Positions 35,341 to 45,539 of a stretch of 64,000 nt of DNA are shown in pieces. Below the pieces are notes generated by a model that searched no databases, had not been told where the DNA came from, and saw nothing but the letters and a program-made list of their open reading frames with translations. Source of the stretch: Sodiomyces alkalinus F11. Taxonomy: Eukaryota; Ascomycota; Sordariomycetes; Glomerellales; Plectosphaerellaceae. Made by a program: the position numbers and the translations under genes. The DNA lies in contig NW_021167080.1 of assembly GCF_003711515.1 (NCBI RefSeq), positions 248,001 to 312,000 of the forward strand. Reading direction: 5' to 3'. Numbering within the stretch: position 1 is the stretch's first letter; each line of letters opens with the position of its first letter.

Positions 35341-37321
35341 CTTAGGCGTAGGTCTTAGGTCCTACTACCCCGAGTAATTCTATTAGTATACCCTTAATCG
35401 CTTATTAGATTATATCGGTAAGCCTTTTAGTTATAAGGGGAGGTATATCGCTACCGGGTTATTAGCGTAGCGGCTTCCCTGTAATAGTCTTATAGTATTA
35501 CGTTTAAAGGATCTTCTATACTAGCTTTAGCGCCTTATCAGCGCTTACCCCGTTAGCTAGTAGTCCGGAAAATTAGGTACGTAGTTTATATAGTATGCTT
35601 TCGGTACGCCTGCTTGGTGCTTAGGATTTTTAGGGCTCTGCCGGGGCTACGCGCCCCGGGTTAATTCTAATCGTTATATTCTAGGCGCTCTGTAGTGGTA
35701 TACTAGTAACGTGTTCGGTTAGCCCTACGGGCCGCCCTATAGTATATAACTCACCGCGCCCTTTACGGTCTCGCTGCGATATCGGTCTCCGGTGCTTTTG
35801 AGGGCGTAGAGTCCGATTCCGATATCAGAATTGATTTTATCGATAATATAGCACCTTAGGGTCACTTTCGGCTTGACGATGCTCGTTTTAAAAGTAAAAA
35901 GAAATATAATAATATAGTCCTTTACGCTAAGGAATAAAGGCTCCGCTACGGAGTAGCCAATATCGATATCCGACTTTAGGACGAAGAGGAGCTAAAGGTA
36001 GTATAAGAGATCCATACTATAGTATTAATAATAGGGTCTATGTTTAGGACTATATAGACAATTACGGTATCGGAAGGGAAAAAGATAGGAGGAGGGTTTA
36101 TAGGCTATATTGTTAAAAGATATCGAAAAGGCCCTAAGCGTAAAGGAATTAGTAGACCCGTGAGAAGACGTCCCTAAAAGTATTATATAAGAGTTCGGCG
36201 ATTTATTTACGCCCTTATACTCTATACGCCTACCCCTATACTGACCTAGTACCAACCACGAGGTCTACTTAAAAAAGGATAGTAGTAGTAACGAATAAGC
36301 CTTACTATAGGGCCTACTCTATAATATATTATATAAAGAGCTCCTCGTGTTATAGAAGACGATAACGGATCTAATAGATAAAGGATTTATTTATACGAGT
36401 AGCTTAGCTACCGCTATACCTATATTATTTATAAGGAAGCTAGGAGGCGGCCTCTAATTTTACTATAATTACCGCGCTTTAAATACGATTACTTAGCGAG
36501 ATCGTTATTTACTCCCCCTAATTATAAAGACCCTATATAACCTAGCTAAGGCGAAGTAGCTTACTAAATTAGATATTATCGCTACCTTTTATAAGATACG
36601 GATAGTACCTAGGTATAAGTATAAGACTATATTCCATATTCGGTTTAGACTATTTAAGTAGCCAGTATACCCTTTCAGGTTAACCGGCGCGCCTATAATA
36701 TTCTAGCGATATATTAATTTATCCTTACGGGAGTTCCTTAACGATTTTATCTCCGCGTATCTAAATAATATCCTAATCTACTTAAACGGATTTTATAAGG
36801 ACTATAAGGAGAAGGTACGGCGAGTGCGTAATACCTTTATAGACGCTAGGCTAAACCTTAACCCGAAGAAGTGCGAGTTTAGCGTTAAGACAGTTAAATA
36901 CCTAGGGTTTATCGTTATAGCGGAAAAAGAGGTATTTTATAACCCCGAGAAACTTAAAGCTATTATAGAATAGGAAGCGCTAGTCTCCGCGACTAGAGTA
37001 CGAAGTTTCGTAGGGTTTACTAACTTTTATAGAATATTTATCCGCGACTTTATAGCTATTACGGCGTTACTTACGGCCCTAATAAAGAAGAATACCCTAT
37101 TCTACTAGGGCCCCCTATAAGAGGTAGCCTTTAAGGAATTAAAGTAAAGGTTCTAGGAAGAGCCTTACCTATAATAATAGTAACCCGGAAGACCTAGCTA
37201 GAAACGGATTATTTAGGGCTTATACTAAGTAGCGTATTCCTATAGCAAGACGAATAAGGATATAGGTATATTATCGTATACTATTTATGCCGACTTAACC
37301 CCGCTAAGTATAATTACCTGA

Positions 37322-37399
37322 ATTCTTTTTTTTTTTTCATTACGCGCGTGCAGCCCTAAAGCTATGGCGCGGCGCCTATCGCCCTAAGGGCTAAAGGCT
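37322..37399 (-). mobile_element. LINE-beta copy 3: 78-bp 3' fragment with poly(A)
   Basis: A minimal, strongly 5'-truncated LINE-beta insertion in G1 RNase H. On the minus strand it carries the last about 60 bp of the beta 3' UTR and a poly(A) of about 12 (plus-strand T run from 37326). It is flanked by 12-bp direct repeats ataaytacctga (37310-37321 and 37400-37411) with one C/T difference. The matching G2 region (about 49600-49620) reads ataactacct without the insert. Confidence 0.9.
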
Positions 37400-39109
37400 A
37401 TAACTACCTGATTTATAATAAGGAGATACTAACGATTATAGATTATTTATAGGTTTAGAAAGTCGAGCTTATGGGTAATAGCTAGTTTTAGATTTACTCC
37501 GATTATAAAGCGCTTAAATACTTTATAACTAAAAGGGCCCTAACCGAGTATTAGAGTTGCTAAGTAATAGAGCTCGCCTAGTATAACTTTATACTAGAGT
37601 ACCGGTAAGGGGCCGATAACGTTATAGCCGATACGCTCTTACGTTAAGAGTAGGATATACCTAAAGATTCTTCTAATATCCGAGAGTAGGGGAGGTATAT
37701 CTAAATAATCCACGATATAGCTATCTCCCCCCGGGTATACCTAGTAAGAGTAATATTATTAGAGCTAATTATAGTCTTTAAAATAGACCCTAACCTATAG
37801 CGATTATAGGATAAAGCTAAGGCTACTAATAAGTGTTATTAAGGTACTTTTACCGTAATAGTAGCGGGAGAGTAGAGTTTTCCCCCTAAGCTAAAGCTTC
37901 AAATATAGATCGCCGAGTATAGAATTAACTAAGGATAACTAATATTTCGCGACCGCCTATAAGTATTAGGGGATAGCGAAAACGGGGTTAATTACCCGCT
38001 ATAAGGCCGTCTTATATAAGCGATCCACGACTTAGTAGTTAGCGGATACCTAAATAAGGATAATACTATTACCCTAATCGCTTATTAGTTTTTCTAGCCT
38101 AATATAAATTAAGATATTAGAAGATTCGTGTGGAACTATAGTATATACCGAGCTACCTATATATAAAGAGGTACGAAAAGAGGGTTACTACGCTTACTCC
38201 TTATATTAGAGCGAATCTTCTACGATATCGTAATAGACTTTATAACAGACCTATTACCTACCCGTAAGGGTAAGTATAGATACTTATAGGTAATTACCGA
38301 CTAACTCTTAAAATCGGTAACGCTAAAAGCGATAGATACTATAAATACTAAAACCTATACTAAACGGTTTTTACTATACTATTATAGGTTCCACGGAATA
38401 CCGAAGTCTATTATTAGCTATAAGGGATTAAACTAGATTAGCCGCTTTTAGCTATACTTTTATAAACTCACGGGTATTAAATAGTGACTAAGTACCGTAT
38501 ATTACCCTTAGACGGATAGAGGTCCTAAATATATTAACTAGGGAGTCTAAGCCTACTTATAAGCGTATACCCATTACGCCTAAGATAATTAGAACACGCT
38601 ACTACTAATAGCGTAGCTAGCCTTAAATAACCGGGTAAACTCGATAATCTAAATAAGTCCGTTTTTTCTACAATACGGGTACTACACGAATCCTCTTTAA
38701 GTTAATAAGACTATACTAACCGATAAGCGCGAGGCTTCCGTGTATAACCTACTAAGTCGCTTTAAAGAAGCTACCTAGTTTGCCTAAGCCGTGATAACCG
38801 TTGTATAACTATACTAGGAGGAGTTAGTAAACCGTTATTATTACCCTACTAAGAGATTTAAAAAGGATAACCTTATATAGCTAGATATTAATAATTACTC
38901 CTCGCTATAGCCCTCGAAGAAACTTATCTAGCTTTATTATAAATATAAAGTTATAAAGGTTATTAACTCCTACGTTGAAGAACTAGATATCTCCTTATAG
39001 GTTTATAACCGTTTTTATATCGATCTTTTATAGTAAGCCGACTATAACCCCTTAACAGGGTAAGCGATAATAAGCCCTTAGCCGTTACATATCCGTGAAA
39101 GGCTAGATA

Positions 39110-39290
39110 GGGAAAAGGAATAAGTAGTAGAGGAAATCCTCTACGCCTATACCCGAAGGCGAGGTCGCGGTAAGGTCTACGAGGTGTTAGTACGATAAAA
39201 GGGTTATATAGAATTAATATAGGAACCGCTCAAGAGCCTGCGGGAGATATAAGCACTTAACGAATTCGAGAAAGAACACGGCCTAGTATA
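39110..39290 (+). pseudogene. G1 chromodomain at the end of integrase
   Basis: About 55 residues at the end of pol fit the chromodomain plan: VEEIL, a basic loop, YEVLVR followed by a mutated Trp codon and KGY, then EPL and a helix ending ALNEFEKEH. In chromoviruses this domain follows integrase and can steer insertion toward particular chromatin. The aromatic Trp codons read TAG/TAA, the RIP outcome. Confidence 0.8.
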
Positions 39291-39455
39291 GTTAAATAAT
39301 AGGCCTTTATAATAGTAGATAAAGGAGATACGGATATAAAAGAAGGCCGATATAGCGGCGAGGAGGATAAAGACTAAAAGCGAGATTATTTTAGGGTTAT
39401 ACCCCCGTGCTACTTAATTTATAAGTAGGAAAGAATTAAGTAAAAAAAAGACTAA

Positions 39456-40420
39456 TTACTTTATAACCTCCCCCTTCTTTAACTCCTCCTTTTATAAGGC
39501 TATACTGCCCTTAGTAATACCTACCTATAACTCCTTTACCGGCTTAAAGTAAGCCGTTAAGGTAGCCGCGCCCTCCTCGCTATTAACGATAAGAGGAGTA
39601 ACGACCTCCTAAGGAGGAGCCGAGGTAAGCGTGACCTTAGGGGCCGCCTCCGGCGTACTATAAATAAGAATAAGGCGTAACTCGACCTAATACTTATACA
39701 CTCGCTTAGCGCTATTAAAGACGTTATAGACCTTTAACTATATAGCGGAGAGAGTATTATTAGTATCCTTTAGTTTCTGCGATATATCCTTAAGCGTCTA
39801 GTCTATACTATATATAGAGGTAGCGATATTATTAAGAGCTTATACTACGCTTACTTAGAACTTAGTGGTGGCGGGCGGGGCGGTAGATAGTGGGGTGATG
39901 GACGGCTAGGCGGCGGATAGCTAGGCGGCGGTAGGGGTAGGGGTGACCGAAGTAAGGGCGGTGGCAGGAGTAGGGGTGATAGGCGGGGCGGGCGGCTATA
40001 AAGGAGCGGCGATATTTTTACCCGATTTAGCCTAACCGAAGGCGACTTAGAAGTTACCGTAGGTATCCTAGAACTAACGGCGATTTAACACGGAAGAATT
40101 AGTATAAAGGCTATTAAGCGAAGAGTAGGTATAACTTATATCCTTATTATCGGTATCTTTATTTATAGTATAGGCAGTATCCTATAGGGCGTTAGCGGTA
40201 TTATAAGCGGCGGGAGGGAGCTATATTACTTATTAGTCGTAGTTACTATACGTATAACCAGCACGCCTACCTCGGAATACTTATAAGTACGGCACGAGTA
40301 TTTATAGTATTTAGCGTTAGCCCTAGCCGTGCTAAGGCCTGATTAGTAGTAATACTCGATACTATATTCTTATTTATACTACCGGGTAGCGTACTATATA
40401 TAGGGGGTGAGGCGGCAGGG
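39456..40420 (-). pseudogene. Possible antisense gene between G1 chromodomain and 3' LTR
   Basis: On the minus strand one frame of about 320 codons decodes to a protein-like sequence when TAG/TAA stops are read as Gln or Trp. Upstream part (to about 40070): Gln/Tyr/Asn-rich (AAYNTANAL, SYTYSSLNSLYTN). Middle (about 40010-39860): Pro/Thr/Ala-rich linker. Then an amphipathic, possibly coiled segment (TLKDIS, KLKDTNNTLSAI) near 39800-39730 and a charged C-terminus (LTAYFKPVKEL, KEELKKGEVIK) ending with TAA at 39456-39458. The 5' limit is uncertain. The complementary plus frame has a similar number of stops but decodes to an unlikely composition. No known domain was recognised. Confidence 0.45.
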
Positions 40421-41078
40421 GCCGGGCGGGTTTTTGGGGCGTATCGCTTCTTAGCGGAAGGGGGGGTCAGAGTGTAGCTACTTATTATTAGTTACGGCCG
40501 ACCTTATAACCCGTAGTAATAAGGGCCGCGAACTTATATTATTATTACTATTACCCTTATAAGGGCGCTTATTAGGTAAGGCGAAGTTAGATATCTACTA
40601 ATAGTTAGCTACGGCACGGAATTATAGGCGAAGGGCGTGCTAACTTATAGCGAGAAGAATATAGGCGGCTTAGGAGATAAGCTATTACTCGGCGATATTA
40701 GTTATACTATTACGGGACCTACGAAGTACCTTAGGGCTACTTATAATATAGGAAATCTAATTAAAAAAAAAGAATTTCGTTAAAAAGAAAGCTATAAAGG
40801 GGGAAGAATAGTATAAAAACGAGGAATAGTAAGAGGTTTATTTTATTACCCTTCCTACGCTATTTAGGTAAAAGGAACGACCCCCGTTTATATATTCGGT
40901 AGGTATATTATTTATAATAAGCATATACGCCGGCGAGGAGCTCGTAATAGCACCGCTATATAAGAGCTCCTTTATACTATTTTAGCCTTGAAAGGATCTT
41001 GGCTGTTACGGATTACCTCCCTTTAAGGGAGCCTTTAATAGAATCGAATAAAGGAAGCTATTTCTAGATTCCACGCGG

Positions 41079-41140
41079 GGAGGCCAGGGTAATACGAGGT
41101 TATAACCGGGCGACCACGATATAACTATAACCTGGCCTCC
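41079..41140. repeat. Inverted repeat just upstream of G1 polypurine tract
   Basis: ggaggccagg (41079-41088) pairs perfectly with cctggcctcc (41131-41140), enclosing 42 bases. It ends directly before the G-run next to the 3' LTR and could form a hairpin in the element RNA. Confidence 0.6.
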
Positions 41141-41143
41141 GGC

Positions 41144-41159
41144 GGGGGGGGGGGGGGGG
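41144..41159 (+). promoter_or_regulatory. G1 polypurine tract
   Basis: A run of 16 G ends two bases before the 3' LTR. In Gypsy elements a purine tract at this place primes plus-strand DNA synthesis. Confidence 0.75.
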
Positions 41160-41161
41160 TA

Positions 41162-41365
41162 TATTATAGGCTATAGCCCACGGAATAGTCCCTGGTAGTG
41201 GCCGGGACTAAGAAGCACAGACCCCCTAGCAAGGCCCATACAATCCTATATATACTTAGCCGCCTATATACCGCGTAGACTTTTCCTTTCCTCTTTTCCT
41301 TCCTTAGTTCGAATAAACTATATTTTCGGCCTTAATACATAAATAACTTTTAATAAGCCGTTATA
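41162..41365 (+). repeat. G1 3' LTR
   Basis: 204-bp partner of 27287-27490. It begins tattatagg (mutated tgttacggg) and ends gccgttata, followed by the aaagg target-site duplication and the continuation of Copia C1. Confidence 0.9.
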
Positions 41366-43650
41366 AAAGGATTCTAATAACGGCTCTTACGATATATATT
41401 TTACCTCTACTTGTATAGGAGAAAAGGTGGCTTCGAATAAACCGTCGGTATTCTCACTCCTATAGACTAAATAGGTTATTAGTAGTAATCTTTTTAGTTA
41501 ATTTTTAATCGATTCGGGGTCCCTACGGTATATAACTAAGTAACGCTACCTGCTCGAGGACTTCTAGCCGGCTACTACTATTATTAGATTTTAGATAGGT
41601 AGCGGCGCCTTTAATCTAGTAAAGGGATACGGCATGCTATATATCGAGGTTATACATATAAAATGTTATCCGTATACTCTTATACTAAAGAACGTGGTAT
41701 TTATTAAAGGATATCCTACTACCCTGCTAGTAACACGCAGGTTATAGAAGGATTAGAAGGCTGTTTTATAATCGGTAGAGATATCTTAGTAATAGACCGA
41801 TATATCTGCCTGCCGTTAACTAATATAAACGGCTAATACGCCCTTAAACTAACCGAGGGCAGGCTATAGCACTTATAGCAGTAATAGCAGCGCTATTCTA
41901 ATAGCCCGAGAGATCTAAAGTCTACTAGCGTGGCTAACGCCCGCCTCTAGTATAAAAGACTAGGGCATATAAACCCTTAGTCGCTAGCGCAGCTAAATAA
42001 GGGTTATATTAGCGGAGTGGTATCCGGAAGAGGACCTCTAGTAGTTAACTGCCAAGCTTACACTATTAGTAAGGTAAAAAGGATAGTATCGCGATAACCA
42101 CCCACCTATAGGCTAATAAGGCCTTTGTAGAGAATTAACGTAGATCTGTTTTCTATGGATCTAGCCGTAAATGGTAACGATACTATTACCCTATTCCACG
42201 ACCCCTATACTTATAAAAACGTTACTAGAACGATACGAGGGCCTAAGAATATACTATCCACGATAGCTAACTTCGAACTTTTCTTAAGAGATAGTATAGG
42301 CTGCTTATTACTATAATTAGACTAGATAGCGAAAGGGCCCTATAGAAGAAGCTAGATAATTAGTCTTTAGAGCGTAGTATCCTCTTAGAGAGATCTTCGC
42401 TATATACGCCGTAGTAGAATCCTTATGCCGAGAGATATAGGGGTATTCTCTTTGCTATCGCGAGGCTACTAGCAGAGTTATCAGGCTTCTAGTAAGATTT
42501 ATAGCCACAGATTGTTATAGCAGCCACTTATATGTATAACCGTATTCCACGCAAGGATCTAGGGTAGTAAACCCCTGAGAGCGCGTTAAACGCGTGGCTA
42601 TAAAAAGAAGGTATTACTAGCTTTATAGCTAGAACCTCTAATCCCTCTATTAGCCACCTAAAGAGGTATAGTTCTAAGGCGTACACATTAACTACTAACT
42701 ACCTGCGAAAGGCGTAAGAATGCAAAGCTCGTGCTACGGGTATATATCGGTTATTTATTCAGATATAAGGGCATTAATACTTTTCGGATTTTGGTTGCTT
42801 AATTAGGGGACAAGATCCTACGAATAAGGGATACCGTTTGTAACGAGTTAGTCCTTTATAAAAATAGAGGGAAGGAGCCTAATATGCCTATACCTATAGA
42901 GCTTTTTAACGAGCTCAATCTGCTATTAGATTAAGGTATTAATGATCCTTTTAGCGTTATAACCGATATTGTCGATTTTAGTATACCTATAGTAACGGAG
43001 GAGAACTCCACGATAAAGGCTTTATAAGAGGAAAGGCAGCGTTTATAATAGCGTTAATAATAGCCTTAATAATAGTCTTAATCGTTAAGATCTAGGGGGA
43101 TAGTGGCAGGAGGAGGTAGTGGTAGTGAAGGATTAAAAACCACCACTAACGTACAAACTACCGAAAACGCCTCTAAAAACTAATAGGTTACTAACTAAGA
43201 GGTATTACGTCGAACGGCTATAGCAGGCACTACTGTTATACCTGCCGTGCCTACCGTTAATTTTCCCTCTTTAACTACTACTTTACCCTCCTCTTTAATA
43301 ACGGCACTAATTTTCCACTCTTTAATAACCTCTTCTTCTTTAAGAATAACGCCCGTTTTTATACCTCTATTACCACCGTAAGCACCTAGAGATACGTTTA
43401 ACGAGGCTATAGACGAGGCTATAAACAAGCCTATTAACGATACTATCGGAATAGAATTATTATCCCCTAACTAATCTATTCTTAAGGAGCCTCCTACGGA
43501 GGCTACTACTATAACCACTACTCCTTAATCCACTACTTCTTAATCCACTACTCCTTAATCCACTACTCCTTAATCTACTACTCCTTAATCCACTACTCCT
43601 TAATCCACTACTCCTTAATCCACTACTCCTTAATCCACTACTCCACACGT
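41366..43650 (+). pseudogene. Copia C1, piece 2: protease and integrase, Ser/Thr/Pro linker
   Basis: Resumes the Copia reading after G1 and aligns with the reverse complement of about 52800-54960. The protease DSG triad is readable (LIDSGS near 41508-41528). Integrase follows: an HHCC region near 41960-42080, core with VDLFSMD near 42140-42160, FHDPY near 42198 and a NRIPR-like motif near 42540. Then comes a low-complexity linker (about 43080-43650) with alternating Thr/Pro runs and a 15-bp tandem repeat. It is interrupted at 43650 by LINE-delta; the 14 bases before the break recur at 61677-61690. The minus-strand frames 43195-43428 and 43460-43648 are shadows. Confidence 0.82.
43515..43649 (+). 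repeat. 15-bp minisatellite x 9 in the Copia C1 linker
   Basis: Nine units of a 15-mer like ccactactccttaat, the last imperfect. In frame it encodes a Thr-Thr-Pro-Gln-Ser repeat (Gln now TAA). The homologous linker in C2/C3 (about 52780-52840) has only irregular Ala/Thr codons, so the array expanded in C1. LINE-delta inserted at its last unit. Confidence 0.92.
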
Positions 43651-43699
43651 CCCTCCTTCCTTTAACTCACGACCGACCCCCTACTATTATTAGTGCGGG

Positions 43700-44774
43700 T
43701 AGGGTTAATACACTAAAAACCTTAATAGCCGCCCTACTCCTAGGAATCACCCTAGCCTTCGGGCTCGGTATAAACTAGCGTATCGCGGCTAAAACGGATA
43801 AAACGGGTATTATTAGATAGATAACTCCCCGCTCTACCTAGTAGCACTAGGTATAGCTAGGTGGGCATGGCGCATAGTCCTCCAGGAGCCTTAGAAGGAC
43901 TCCTATAATACTACCTATACCTCGAAGATCCCCGAAAAATCTTTTTACCCGGATCTACTATACCTTAACGGAAAAAGGCCTAAGCGCCTCCCCCGCTAAC
44001 TAATAAGGCCCTAGTCTAGACTGGAGCCTAGGATAAGGGCGCCGCCGTAACGACGTATACGTTAGTAACGGCCCCGAATAATAAGACCTCGAACGATAAA
44101 TCCTTTACCGTAAAAGCCCGAAAGCAGCTATAATAGATAATAGAAGACCTTATCTTTTCCCTGTAATAGAAAGCCTAGGCTATCGATATCCTGATATAGG
44201 CTATCGAATAGGGCATCTCTAAAGCGAGGGATATACTAGGAGCTAACACCGCTCTCGCGGCGTAGCTCGGTAACGAATTTATTAGCCTAATTAAGAAAAG
44301 AGTCCCGGTCCTAGTAACCGGTTCGGACCCCATAAGGGCGTTAGGAGATAAGAGCTCCTAACCCTAGCCGCCCGGTATAATACTATCCGGCCCGACTAAT
44401 CCTAGCCCTACGCCCGCTAATATACCCATAAAGCCTATAGGACCACCGAAATTCCTACCGGCCGTAGGATAGTAGACCTATATCCCCCGATAACAGGATT
44501 AGACTATTATTATATCGAAGAAGCAGAAGAATAATAACGCCGCGCCGACCCTTCCGGAAGAACGCCTATAGGGGGAAGATCCCCCTAAGAAGAAAGATAA
44601 CAGGGTCTTCCTTTATTTCCTAACTAAGATTATATTATAGCTAGAGCGACGAGAGGCTATAACGATTATCCGCCGCGCGGTCCTAGAGACCGGGAAGGTG
44701 GATAATTAAGATATTATTATAGTGGAGCGAACCCGTACCGGGGCGGCGATATACCCGAGGAATTCCTAGGCTAG
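43700..44774 (+). pseudogene. LINE-delta ORF1, upstream part
   Basis: N-terminal two thirds of the gag-like protein. A decodable frame runs from about 44030 (NNKTSNDKSFTVKARK) through a helix-rich stretch (AIDILI, SKARDILGANTALAA, LGNEFISLIKKRVPVLV near 44180-44320), a Pro-rich linker (PSPTPANIPIKPIGPPKF near 44400-44455) and a basic end (KKDNRVFLYFLTKIIL, ERTRTGAAIYPRNS) up to 44774, where Copia C2 interrupts it. Bases 43651-44030 are less clear and include the 5' UTR. No start codon was fixed. Confidence 0.65.
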
Positions 44775-44966
44775 TATTAGCATATAAATAAGGTAGGCAA
44801 AAGATGTATGTGTGCATTGAAGAAGAGTAAAAGATACTCTGCGGAAATGTCTAACTATAAGGTAAAAGGAGGGGAAATCGATATAGATACATCGGTCGGA
44901 AGTACTCTATCCGAGTATATAAATAGCGTAAGTCACACCCCGATAAGTGTGTGGTGGTATCTAACA
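44775..44966 (-). repeat. Copia C2 3' LTR
   Basis: On the plus strand it begins tattag (mutated tgtcag) and ends ctaaca (mutated ctgaca): 6-bp terminal inverted repeats typical of LTRs. It is followed on the element-internal side by a C run (44967-44975), the polypurine tract of a minus-strand element. The plus frame 44808-45014 lies inside it and is not a gene. Confidence 0.85.
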
Positions 44967-45051
44967 CACCCCCCTAGAACTACAGGATTAATACTGACTG
45001 TTCTGCTTAATTAAAGCCGTAAATCTAGGGTAAAATAGAGCCTAGATATTA

Positions 45052-45375
45052 TTATTGTTTATTACGCTATTCTCGCTTAGCTAAGCTAGGCTAGCCACCT
45101 GGGCAATAGTCCTTCTCTAATTCTCGAGGGGAAACCGTTAATGGACAAAAATCCCTGCGCTCTTATTATGTAAGTAGTTCCATCGTGCGTGGCCGCTGCG
45201 GTGTCGCTCCGCGGCCCCGTTTTTATCGCTGTTCGAAAACCGGATCTCACCTCCGGGCTGGTGGCTGACGGGGGTCGGCTGATTAGTTTAGTAGGTGCCG
45301 TGTCGGGTCGCACGCGCCCTCGGTACGTTATCGCCACGGTTACTCGCCGCCGTCCTTTCCTTTATTCCGTTATTT
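45052..45375 (-). mobile_element. LINE-gamma copy 2: 324-bp 3' fragment, little mutated
   Basis: 5'-truncated end of LINE-gamma, matching 29028-29340. It is flanked by perfect 13-bp duplications agcctagatatta (45039-45051 and 45376-45388). The empty site is preserved in Copia C3 at about 50698-50710. It keeps many CA and TG dinucleotides lost in gamma1, so it is a better record of the family 3' end. The overlapping short frames at 45086-45337 (-) and 45189-45377 (+) are not supported as genes. Confidence 0.93.
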
Positions 45376-45539
45376 AGCCTAGATATTAATCTAACGGTTA
45401 AACGGCTTATTAAAAAGCGCGCTCTTTTTTATGCCTAAAAACGTTAAAAACGTGTAAAAATATATGGTTAAATTAACCCTAAAACTACGTTAAAACGTTA
45501 AAAAGGGGTGCCCAAATAACAATCTAGAGGACACTAAAA

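Larger units (their letters stand above)
29018..35902 (-). mobile_element. LINE-gamma copy 1, full length, inserted in Gypsy G1
   Basis: A 6.9-kb minus-strand non-LTR element flanked by an 11-bp target-site duplication (29007-29017 and 35903-35913). Its 3' tail is an AAT-type repeat (read as attattatt at 29018-29032). From 35902 leftward: 5' UTR, ORF1 with zinc knuckle, ORF2 with endonuclease and reverse transcriptase, then an unusually long 3' region (about 2 kb). The last 0.3 kb is shared with gamma2. It is related to LINE-alpha in domain order and in a conserved ORF2 tail. Confidence 0.9.
35914..39290 (+). pseudogene. G1 pol: reverse transcriptase, RNase H, integrase, chromodomain
   Basis: After LINE-gamma1 the G1 polyprotein resumes. 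Reverse transcriptase: DLIDKGFIYTS near 36370, LIRKLGGGL near 36430, KLDIIATFYKIRI near 36560-36600, and the catalytic block as AYLNNILIYL near 36755-36785 (DD changed to NN by TG to TA). RNase H spans about 37000-37560 and holds the 78-bp beta3 insert. Integrase: an IDFITDLLPTRKGKYRYL-like core near 38230-38290 and a SYKGLN block (formerly SDRG) near 38415-38435. A chromodomain lies at 39110-39290 (YEVLVR, KGYIELI, EPLKSL, ALNEFEKEHGL). Confidence 0.88.
27287..41365 (+). mobile_element. Gypsy G1, chromovirus-type LTR retrotransposon (with nested insertions)
   Basis: Complete LTR element on the plus strand, inserted in Copia C1 with the 5-bp duplication aaagg (27282-27286 and 41366-41370). 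Two 204-bp LTRs start with TGTTA or its mutated form TATTA and end in TTATA (from TG...CA). Internal order: primer site, gag, protease, reverse transcriptase, RNase H, integrase, chromodomain, a possible antisense gene, an inverted repeat and a G-run polypurine tract. LINE-gamma1 interrupts the protease region and a 78-bp LINE-beta tail sits in RNase H. Without these insertions G1 is about 7.1 kb. Confidence 0.92.

Noticed and set aside
43460..43648. Minus-strand frame made of a repeated 5-residue unit
   Set aside because: It is the reverse reading of the 15-bp minisatellite in the Copia C1 linker.
43515..43649. Regular short repeats considered as a CRISPR-like array
   Set aside because: Units are directly tandem with no spacers, lie inside a coding linker and sit in a fungal retroelement.
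44808..45014. Plus-strand frame of 68 codons with an ATG
   Set aside because: It lies in the Copia C2 LTR and adjacent non-coding sequence, antisense to the element; no support for a gene.
45086..45377. Two overlapping short frames on opposite strands
   Set aside because: Both lie in the LINE-gamma2 3' UTR fragment, which is open only because it is little mutated.
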